A stretch of DNA of 5,203 nucleotides from Lachnoclostridium sp. UBA7482. GTDB taxonomy: Bacteria; Bacillota; Clostridia; Lachnospirales; Lachnospiraceae. Of the stretch, positions 1 through 5,056 are shown in pieces; positions within the stretch are counted from its first letter, which is position 1; each line of letters begins with the position of its first letter. The position numbers and the translations under genes were made by a program. Location of the stretch: assembly GCA_002479645.1 (NCBI GenBank), contig DLOO01000071.1, positions 1 to 5,203 of the forward strand, in the 5' to 3' direction. Below the pieces are notes generated by a model, which saw only the letters and a program-made list of their open reading frames with translations, searched no databases and was not told the origin of the DNA.

Positions 1-64
1 TGAGTTTCACTGATTCAGGGAAAAGTTAACAAACGAATTTTTTGGATTTTTTTCAAAATAGTAA

Positions 65-96
65 TTGACAAACCCCTGATCGTGTGATAGTATAAT
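65..96 (+). promoter_or_regulatory. Promoter of tRNA-Leu(AAG)
   Basis: A perfect -35 box TTGACA lies at 65-70. Two overlapping -10 candidates follow: TAGTAT at 88-93, at the ideal 17-bp spacing, and the perfect TATAAT at 91-96, at a long 20-bp spacing. Either would start transcription at about 100-104, giving a leader of under 25 nt before the tRNA. The 60 bases upstream are AT-rich and I see no gene in them. Confidence 0.75.
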
Positions 97-120
97 CAAG
101 CGTGTTGAGAAACATGCCAT

Positions 121-203
121 GCGGACTTGCTGGAATTGGCAGACAGGCATGACTAAGGATCATGTGCCCCTAGGGCGTTCGGGTTCAAGTCCCGTAGTCC
201 GCA
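121..203 (+). tRNA. tRNA-Leu, anticodon AAG (reads CUU; CUN-type if A34 is inosine)
   Basis: Class II (long variable arm) leucine tRNA. The acceptor stem GCGGACT (121-127) pairs perfectly with AGTCCGC (196-202), and A203 is the discriminator, as expected for Leu. The D-stem is CTG/CAG around GAATTGGCAGA. The anticodon stem CATGA (148-152)/TCATG (160-164) closes the loop CTAAGGA, so the anticodon is AAG at 155-157. The variable arm is GCCC/GGGC around CTA (166-176). The T-loop TTCAAGT is at 184-190. CCA is not encoded, so it must be added by a nucleotidyltransferase. An adenosine at wobble position 34 is rare in bacteria outside tRNA-Arg(ACG) and would be a candidate for deamination to inosine by TadA. 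The outermost T-stem pair is a U-U mismatch (179/195), but everything else pairs well. Confidence 0.95.
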
Positions 204-207
204 GTAC

Positions 208-247
208 AAAACCTCATTTGTCGGATGACAAATGAGGTTTTTCTTTT
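208..247. terminator. Bidirectional terminator between tRNA-Leu(AAG) and the GNAT gene
   Basis: A 15-bp perfect stem (208-222 with 227-241) with loop GGAT is followed on the + strand by a T-rich tail (TTTTTCTTTTTATT). It begins 4 nt after the tRNA. On the - strand the arm ends in A/T pairs that give a U-tract, and it lies 25 nt past the GNAT stop codon, so it can end both converging transcripts. Confidence 0.9.
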
Positions 248-266
248 TATTGTTTATTTTGCCACG

Positions 267-701
267 CTATATCCATTGAATAAATGCTGTCTTATCGTCA
301 CTGTTGTACCCTGCTTTTCTGTAAAAATCCAATGTGCTTTTTTTCTTGGAGCCTGTGAGCAGCATCATTTTATAGCAGTTTTCTTTTACGGCAATCTCTT
401 TTGCGTAATCTAAGCACTGCGTTGCCAACCCCTTGTTTCTGTATCTTTCGTCAGTTATCACATTTTCAACAAAAGCGTATGGCTGTTGATTGTGTGTCAG
501 ATTGGGAATGATGATGCAAACACAGGAAGATACGATTTCCCCGTTTTCTTCAGCAACAATCACATGATGGTTTTTGTCCTGAAAAACGGTATCCCAAATC
601 TGCAATAGCTCAGCGGTCTTTTCCGGCATGGGATTATTATGTAACTGCATATACAATCTTAATAAACCATCTAAATCATTTTTCACTGTCTCTCTAACCA
701 T
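267..701 (-). CDS. GNAT-family N-acetyltransferase
   Basis: A 144-residue cytoplasmic protein, a usual length for a single-domain GNAT enzyme that transfers an acetyl group from acetyl-CoA to an amine. The acceptor is not predictable. It begins MVRETVKNDLDGLLRLY, the usual first strand and helix. A central strand HHVIVAEENGEIVSSC is followed by motif A, VENVITDERYRNKGLATQ. The RNKGLA part (about residues 88-93) is the Q/RxxGxG/A pyrophosphate-binding loop of acetyl-CoA. STLDFYRKAGY near residue 125 is the motif B end, with the Tyr often used as general acid. An ATG 9 nt further upstream (710) is in frame, but it directly abuts the GGAAAGG ribosome binding site. The ATG at 701 has the right spacing and the commoner GNAT N-terminus. 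The gene is about 40% GC, lower than its neighbours, which may mean it was acquired. It is sandwiched between two tRNA genes. No toxin-antitoxin partner is visible. Confidence 0.9.
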   Translation of the reverse strand: MVRETVKNDLDGLLRLYMQLHNNPMPEKTAELLQIWDTVFQDKNHHVIVAEENGEIVSSCVCIIIPNLTHNQQPYAFVENVITDERYRNKGLATQCLDYAKEIAVKENCYKMMLLTGSKKKSTLDFYRKAGYNSDDKTAFIQWI

Positions 702-710
702 ACAGGGCAT

Positions 711-717
711 CCTTTCC
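711..717 (-). promoter_or_regulatory. Ribosome binding site deciding the GNAT start
   Basis: GGAAAGG on the - strand lies 9 nt before the ATG at 701 but 0 nt before the ATG at 710. This spacing favours the downstream start. No convincing separate promoter is seen between here and the tRNA terminator, so the gene may depend partly on read-through from tRNA-Leu(CAG) or on a weak promoter. Confidence 0.6.
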
Positions 718-748
718 TATTGTCCGTTTCATTCATCATTCCTATAAT

Positions 749-784
749 GAAAAAAAGAGTTTCGCTTGCGAAACTCTTTTTTTC
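749..784 (-). terminator. Terminator of tRNA-Leu(CAG)
   Basis: An inverted repeat GAGTTTCG (757-764)/CGAAACTC (769-776) with a four-base loop is extended by seven A/T pairs on each side, so both strands carry a run of seven Ts after the stem. It starts directly at the 3' end of the - strand tRNA. It also separates that tRNA from the GNAT gene downstream. Confidence 0.88.
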
Positions 785-785
785 A

Positions 786-869
786 TGCAGTCGATGGGAC
801 TTGAACCCACACCCACGTAAGTGGACATGAACCTGAATCATGCGCGTATGCCAATTCCGCCACGACTGC
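786..869 (-). tRNA. tRNA-Leu, anticodon CAG (reads CUG)
   Basis: Read on the - strand, the acceptor stem GCAGTCG (869-863) pairs with CGACTGC (793-787), and the discriminator A is at 786. The D-arm is GCG/CGC around GAATTGGCATA. The anticodon stem CATGA/TCATG holds the loop TTCAGGT, with anticodon CAG at 835-833. The long variable arm CCAC/GTGG marks a class II Leu tRNA. The T-arm is GTGGG/CCCAT around TTCAAGT. CCA is not encoded. The anticodon stem and several D- and T-arm blocks are identical to those of the AAG tRNA at the left end, but the acceptor stem and variable arm differ, so the two are not a recent simple duplication. Confidence 0.96.
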
Positions 870-880
870 AAGCACAAATG

Positions 881-909
881 ATAATACCATTGCACCCATC
901 ATCTGTCAA
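881..909 (-). promoter_or_regulatory. Promoter of tRNA-Leu(CAG)
   Basis: On the - strand, TTGACA (909-904) is followed after exactly 17 bp by TATTAT (886-881). This is a near-consensus vegetative sigma factor promoter, with a predicted start only a few bases before the mature tRNA 5' end at 869. The -35 box begins 35 nt past the stop codon of the 857-residue gene. Confidence 0.85.
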
Positions 910-944
910 GCATTTTTTCATGACTTTACCGACTTTTTGCATAT

Positions 945-3518
945 CTACTCAATATAAGTGTAATAAACCGTATCCGCAGCCAGCATACTCTGAATCTTCT
1001 TGATATCTCGGATATACGTCTTTCCATCCTGCGGGTCCACATAAGTAATCAAGCTGTTCGAGTAACTGATAATCATAATCATTCGGTCGTTATAGCGTGC
1101 GGCAACCGGTTTTCCCTCGGAAATAAAATTCAGCATCTGAGAAAGTGTCACGCCCTCGATGCTAACCGGCGTCCCGGGCACATTTCCTTCCATCCAGCGA
1201 AGAAAAGCTTTCTCGTTCAGATTACAGTTCTTTGCGTCGATTCCGGAGCCTTTATAGTCAAAGAACATCTGCAAAATCGCCTGCTCCGTGCTGTCCGTAT
1301 CTGCCGGGGAAACCTTCGGAAAATTCTTCAGCGTTGCGCCGGTCGCTTTATAGCCTCTCTTCCAGATAACTTTTCCGCGGCTGTCCATAACGCTGCCGTA
1401 ATACTTATCCGCAGTGGCAATGCATTCCCCCAGATCATTTCCCGCAAGATAAATCTTACCGAACGCCTCCACATAATAACGGTTCCGCAGCCATCCGTCC
1501 ATTCGTACGGAGGTATTACCGGTCACGACCGTAAATACCGTCTCAGAGCTTCGCGGAATCGTCTCCAGCCGGAAGCTCTTCGGCAAATTCAGATAATACT
1601 CACGATGCATCAAATCCGTCGTCCGGTAGGTAATGCTTACCGGTTCTTCCTCATTTGCACGGATATTCAGAATAATATCCTCGCCGGCGTCCGCAAAAAT
1701 CGGTCGCTCGACGGTCGTTTCCGTTCCATCCGGGTTTTTAACCGGTACCGAAACAACCTTCGTTTTTTTACACAGCGTCATGGAAATAACGTTGCCTTTT
1801 ACCTTTGCACCGGCAATATACTTGTTATCAGGGACATAGGTTTCCACCGGCGTTCCGTCTGTCTCTTCAATAATCAACTTGTACATCGGCACGCAATCTT
1901 CGCCATTTTCACGGAAAGTAACATCCTCTTCCCTCGCAAGACCGTAAACAATCCGGTTATCAATGGTTCCAAGCAACGCTATCCGTTCTCCTGCCGGTGC
2001 AGCCTTACGAGTAGCCACGCGGTTTTCCAGGTCATAAAAGAGCAGCGCCCGATTGTCCTTTGTATCTGCATCCTCCTGATAAACCAGGAGATTATGTTCG
2101 GGGAAATGCACCCATTTCTCCGACATTTCCCCGGATACAACCGAGAAGTCATTCACCAGCGTACGATACAGGTACAGCGTATCATACAATGTAAAATAGA
2201 ATTCATCATAATTATTGCAATATGTGAACTTACCGAATTCCTCTTTCAGCACATCATAGGGAACGCTGACCGGTACGAACATCATTTCTTCGATACGCCG
2301 TTCCTCGGCATAGTAACGATAGAGCAAAATTCCCACACGCCCCTCATACTCTCCGCGGGGAATATAGCCGTAAAAAACAAAATCCGCATTGCCCTCATCG
2401 TCCAGTGAAATCAGCTTGTAATCGTGTTCGCGGTTATCATAGCGGGCATAATCGCGGCCATTTACGGAAATACCGTACACCCGCACCATCGTATTGGATT
2501 TCATGTCATATTCCCAAACAGCACCGTCACGAACGAAAAGAAGATACTTCTCGTTGTCGCTCAGGCGGTAGGAAAGCTCTGTGTCCGTTGTCAGGCCGAT
2601 TTTCAACTGGTTCTTGCTGATACTGGTAAGCGTTCCGTCAAATTTGGCATTTAACGTACGGGTATAATTGTACAGAAGGAGTTTTTTCCCTTCGCTCAAA
2701 TACCGGTATTCTTCGTTGGCACGAACGGTTTCCCGTGCATCACCGGTGACAATTTCAAGCCAGTAGTCCATGGAAACGCTCAGATACCGGTTATTGTACT
2801 CCGTAACGGTAGGCACATGACACAGAATCTGCGTCGGTTTCATGGAACCGTAACCAACCACATCCAAGCTGTCGGAAAGCGTGACCCTCGCGTAATCATA
2901 TCCGCTGTTTACCGCCGTGCTTTCCAGATATTTTTCCATTTCATACTTGCCGTCATAATCCAGTACACTGTCATGGAAAATCCGGCTGAAAGCAAGCTTT
3001 TCCGCAATCGCTTTATCCCCGGTCACAAGCAATCTGGTGTAATAGAAAATATTCTTTCCTTCGTTGGTCGTCAGCGTAATTCGGAGGTTATATTCAAGAT
3101 TGCGGGCATAATTCTGTGTCAGAGTAACCGGTGCGTATATGCGTCCGTCATCCCGCTCCTTGAGCGCCATAATACTCACTTCTTCCGCCACGGTACTGCT
3201 CTCGACGTCCATTACCGTCACGGTCACTCTCTTGACAATGCTCTCCTTCTGGTCAATCAGAACCTGAAAACTCTGATCGGGACCAACCGGTGTAATGCTC
3301 TGACGCATCAATGATTCTTCCGGAAGGAAGGTATACCCCAGGGTCAGATTTATCTCCGCGCCGTCCACGCCGAAGGAAACGACCGGCAGGGTCGCTCTGG
3401 ATGCGGCGACCGTCATCTTCTCGGCCTCATAGGTGTGCTCCGGAATTCTCCGGTAAAAATAAATCAGTGCCGCTATAAATACCAGGCACAATATTCCGAT
3501 TCGATATCTCAGTTTCAT
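945..3518 (-). CDS. Large membrane-anchored extracytoplasmic protein with a degenerate C39-peptidase-like C-terminus, function unknown
   Basis: An 857-residue protein I cannot name. A short basic N-terminus (KLRYR) and one hydrophobic segment (residues 7-22), followed by RR, suggest an N-in signal anchor with the rest outside the membrane. There is no lipobox. Residues about 30-270 look like beta-sandwich material. Residues about 275-560 have repeated short strands such as KYLLFVRDGAVWEYDMKS and NRALLFYDLENR, which suggest a beta-propeller; this is inference. Residues 676-722 (RNRYYVEAFGKIYLAG to GKVIWKRG) form a conserved-looking module before the last domain. Residues about 740-857 resemble a C39-like papain-fold domain: a helix ending QMFFDYKG, then GKPVAARYND, IMIISYSNSLITYVDPQDGKT. 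The positions where active members have Cys and His are occupied by other residues, though the DP motif (828-829) remains. I infer a non-catalytic sensor or binding role. The start has AAGGAA 5 nt upstream and a good promoter. It is probably monocistronic, with no obvious terminator downstream. Confidence 0.9.
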   Translation of the reverse strand: MKLRYRIGILCLVFIAALIYFYRRIPEHTYEAEKMTVAASRATLPVVSFGVDGAEINLTLGYTFLPEESLMRQSITPVGPDQSFQVLIDQKESIVKRVTVTVMDVESSTVAEEVSIMALKERDDGRIYAPVTLTQNYARNLEYNLRITLTTNEGKNIFYYTRLLVTGDKAIAEKLAFSRIFHDSVLDYDGKYEMEKYLESTAVNSGYDYARVTLSDSLDVVGYGSMKPTQILCHVPTVTEYNNRYLSVSMDYWLEIVTGDARETVRANEEYRYLSEGKKLLLYNYTRTLNAKFDGTLTSISKNQLKIGLTTDTELSYRLSDNEKYLLFVRDGAVWEYDMKSNTMVRVYGISVNGRDYARYDNREHDYKLISLDDEGNADFVFYGYIPRGEYEGRVGILLYRYYAEERRIEEMMFVPVSVPYDVLKEEFGKFTYCNNYDEFYFTLYDTLYLYRTLVNDFSVVSGEMSEKWVHFPEHNLLVYQEDADTKDNRALLFYDLENRVATRKAAPAGERIALLGTIDNRIVYGLAREEDVTFRENGEDCVPMYKLIIEETDGTPVETYVPDNKYIAGAKVKGNVISMTLCKKTKVVSVPVKNPDGTETTVERPIFADAGEDIILNIRANEEEPVSITYRTTDLMHREYYLNLPKSFRLETIPRSSETVFTVVTGNTSVRMDGWLRNRYYVEAFGKIYLAGNDLGECIATADKYYGSVMDSRGKVIWKRGYKATGATLKNFPKVSPADTDSTEQAILQMFFDYKGSGIDAKNCNLNEKAFLRWMEGNVPGTPVSIEGVTLSQMLNFISEGKPVAARYNDRMIMIISYSNSLITYVDPQDGKTYIRDIKKIQSMLAADTVYYTYIE

Positions 3519-3572
3519 TGTTGTTCCTTATCTTTATTCTGCATTCCGTTCGTGAACATTTCATACTTCATT

Positions 3573-3601
3573 ATGATACCCTTTTTTCACAAAATGTGCA
3601 A
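3573..3601 (-). promoter_or_regulatory. Predicted promoter of the 857-residue protein gene
   Basis: On the - strand, TTGCAC (3601-3596) is followed after 17 bp by TATCAT (3578-3573). This predicts a start near 3566 and a leader of about 48 nt. The ribosome binding site AAGGAA lies at 3529-3524, 5 nt before the ATG. The same -35 hexamer, TTGCAC, is found upstream of the HIT gene. Confidence 0.6.
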
Positions 3602-3649
3602 TCGCTTTTTTCCCGAAACAAAGTTTTCGGCAACCCGGGGACAGCATTC

Positions 3650-3675
3650 CTCCCCAAAACACAAAAAACTCCCCA
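3650..3675. repeat. Direct heptamer repeat in the divergent intergenic region
   Basis: CTCCCCA occurs at 3650-3656 and again at 3669-3675, 19 bp apart, with an A-rich spacer. It sits about 50 bp upstream of the promoter of the large - strand gene and about 75 bp upstream of the 219-residue gene. The spacing is close to two helical turns, so a regulator site is possible, but heptamers can recur by chance. Nothing else clear is seen in 3602-3735 apart from weak hairpins. Confidence 0.3.
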
Positions 3676-3748
3676 TAATATAAAAAGAGTCACGCACCCG
3701 TGAGGGCGGGAATATAGTAGTTATCAGAAGATTCTACGGAGAATAATT

Positions 3749-4408
3749 ATGCCTGACTGGATTTATCCAAATCAAAACTATTCCTACGACCCTTACCGCG
3801 ACCGACTTACCCCGGGTCCTACACCCCCGTTTCCGCAAAATCCTTTTCCAGCATTTCCGTTCCCAATTGCACCCTATGCCAACTATGACAGCCGCGAAAG
3901 CTACGAGCAGGATATGCGGTACCTAGTTTCACTTTATCCGGATTTTATCCGCCCAATGCTCGAACAGGTTCGAATCGCTGCCGACCGCTATGACTATCCC
4001 GGCGGCTTTCTTAGCGACCGCTACCCCGACAAAGAACGGATTTTGCGGATTGTAGCCGAGATTTATGATGCACTTGCGGACTCCATGGAAAATGCTTCCT
4101 GGGACGGCATGGCGGACCCGATGCACTCCCTTGCGGGAACCAATACTACATATATGCGCGGAAATGCAGAAAACGGTTACGCAGCCCAACCGGCAAATTC
4201 CGGCTATCCACAGGCTCCCGGCAATTTGGCGTCCCCTGCACAGACCGGCGCCGACAATTCGCAGTACGGGGGCTGGCCCGACATCCGATTTACGAAAAAT
4301 CCCCGTAACCCCTGGCTGATGTCTCTGGTGCAGATTCTGTTCTCCAATGAAATCCTCTACCGCCGCCAAAACAACCAAAACCAGCGCCGCTATTGGTTCG
4401 GTTATTAA
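3749..4408 (+). CDS. Pro/Tyr-rich protein of unknown function, possibly spore- or envelope-related
   Basis: A 219-residue soluble protein without a signal peptide or membrane segment; I do not recognise a named family. Residues 1-48 are low complexity, rich in Pro, Tyr and Phe, with a dense run at 22-43 (PGPTPPFPQNPFPAFPFP). Residues 50-110 look like a folded helical core (MRYLVSLYPDFIRPMLEQV, then a YPD at 92-94 and RILRIVAEIYDAL). Residues 111-187 form a Gly/Ala/Asn/Pro-rich linker. Residues 188-219 are a hydrophobic helix (NPWLMSLVQILFSNEILYRR) with an Arg/Gln/Asn-rich aromatic tail ending RRYWFGY. From memory, clostridial genomes hold short hypothetical proteins with the same pattern of a YP-containing helix, a second YPD helix and a basic C-terminal helix. 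That is unverified. The composition recalls spore coat or surface proteins, but this is only inference. GGAG lies 7 nt before the ATG. It is transcribed divergently from the large anchored protein. No terminator follows. Confidence 0.88.
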   Translation: MPDWIYPNQNYSYDPYRDRLTPGPTPPFPQNPFPAFPFPIAPYANYDSRESYEQDMRYLVSLYPDFIRPMLEQVRIAADRYDYPGGFLSDRYPDKERILRIVAEIYDALADSMENASWDGMADPMHSLAGTNTTYMRGNAENGYAAQPANSGYPQAPGNLASPAQTGADNSQYGGWPDIRFTKNPRNPWLMSLVQILFSNEILYRRQNNQNQRRYWFGY

Positions 4409-4440
4409 TCAGAATCCGCCGGAGCATACATAAGATACCC

Positions 4441-4469
4441 TTGCACATTCCCCGCATTTGTACTAAAAT
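4441..4469 (+). promoter_or_regulatory. Promoter of the HIT-family gene
   Basis: TTGCAC (4441-4446) and TAAAAT (4464-4469) are separated by exactly 17 bp. The predicted start is around 4475-4477, giving a leader of about 32 nt. This makes the HIT gene an independent unit although it lies only 99 bp behind the 219-residue gene on the same strand. Confidence 0.7.
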
Positions 4470-4477
4470 GAGGGTAG

Positions 4478-4490
4478 CGGGGCAACCCCG
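4478..4490 (+). other. Short GC hairpin at the 5' end of the HIT mRNA
   Basis: CGGGG/CCCCG form a 5-bp all-GC stem with a CAA loop, placed at the predicted transcript 5' end and just 4 nt before the GGAGGA ribosome binding site (4495-4500). No U-tract follows, so it is not a terminator. It could protect the mRNA 5' end or modulate ribosome access. It is too small to be a known riboswitch. Confidence 0.5.
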
Positions 4491-4507
4491 GAATGGAGGA
4501 ATAACCA

Positions 4508-4921
4508 ATGGACAACTGTATTTTTTGTAAAATCGCGAACGGAGAAATCCCGTCCGCAACCGTATATGAGGATGACGACTTCCGTGCCATCTTAGACATC
4601 GCACCGGCTCACAAGGGACACACCATTATTTTGCCGAAGACCCATGCTGCTAACCTTTTCGAGCTGCCGGACGACATTGCAGGCAAGCTTCTGCCGGTTG
4701 CCAAGAAGGTTGCAGCCGCTCTGAAGGAGGAACTCGGCTGTGACGGAATTAACATTCTGCAGAACAACGGAACCGCTGCAGGACAGACCGTATTTCACCT
4801 GCATGTTCATGTCGTTCCCCGCTTTGACGGCGACGGCATTCTTCCCGTATGGCCGCAGGGAAGCTACGCAGAGGGCGAGGCGGCAGCATTAGCCCAAAAG
4901 ATTCAGGCAAAGATGAAATAA
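4508..4921 (+). CDS. HIT-family (histidine triad) nucleotide-binding hydrolase, HINT-like
   Basis: A 137-residue cytoplasmic protein of full length for bacterial HIT proteins. The family binds purine nucleotides and hydrolyses phosphoramidates or other nucleoside-monophosphate conjugates through a covalent AMP-His intermediate. The signature HLHVHVVPR places the triad at His97, His99 and His101, with the middle His99 expected to be the nucleophile. The N-terminal CIFCKIANGEIPS carries Cys4 and Cys7, a CxxC pair that in zinc-containing HIT members acts with two histidines (His46 and His97 are candidates). The segment KGHTIILPKTHAANLFEL (36-53) and NILQNNGTAAGQTVFH (82-97) are typical nucleotide-pocket sequences. 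The start is well supported: GGAGGA 7 nt before the ATG. The gene has its own promoter and a strong terminator, so it is monocistronic. The physiological substrate cannot be told from sequence. Confidence 0.97.
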   Translation: MDNCIFCKIANGEIPSATVYEDDDFRAILDIAPAHKGHTIILPKTHAANLFELPDDIAGKLLPVAKKVAAALKEELGCDGINILQNNGTAAGQTVFHLHVHVVPRFDGDGILPVWPQGSYAEGEAAALAQKIQAKMK

Positions 4922-4944
4922 CTTTTGGTTTCCATGAAATCAGA

Positions 4945-4986
4945 AAAAACACCCGGCAACTTAATCGTCCAGTGCCGGGTGTTTTT
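4945..4986. terminator. Bidirectional terminator between the HIT gene and the convergent partial gene
   Basis: A 14-bp stem (4945-4958 with 4973-4986) with core ACACCCGGCA/TGCCGGGTGT and a 14-nt loop ends in TTTTT on the + strand and in a matching run of Ts on the - strand. It lies 24 nt after the HIT stop and 70 nt after the stop of the convergent gene, so it can serve both. Confidence 0.9.
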
Positions 4987-5056
4987 ATGTTTGCATTTTC
5001 TGTTCCAAGCTTTCACAGGCGCGGTCATATCGCTGCACGCGCCAATGACCCGCTTC

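Noticed and set aside
267..785. GNAT gene as a TacT-like toxin of a toxin-antitoxin pair
   Set aside because: No small ribbon-helix-helix antitoxin gene lies next to it; both sides are terminators and tRNA genes.
683..895. 70-codon open frame on the - strand across the tRNA-Leu(CAG)
   Set aside because: It is a translation of the tRNA and its terminator, not a gene.
1605..2408. 267-codon open frame on the + strand, antisense to the 857-residue gene
   Set aside because: It has no ribosome binding site and no recognisable domain, its composition reads as a reverse-strand shadow, and it lies wholly inside a clearly coding - strand gene.
3613..3631. Hairpin CCGAAAC/GTTTTCGG in the divergent region
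   Set aside because: The stem is imperfect and has no T-tract at the right side on either strand, so I do not call it a terminator.
3929..4378. 149-codon open frame on the - strand
   Set aside because: Antisense shadow of the 219-residue gene, Cys/Gly/Val-rich with no start signal. The + strand frame has a good ribosome binding site.
5021..5053. Imperfect inverted repeat GCGGTCAT/ATGACCCGC just after the partial - strand gene
   Set aside because: It has a one-base bulge, a long loop and no T-tract. The strong hairpin at 4945-4986 is the better terminator.
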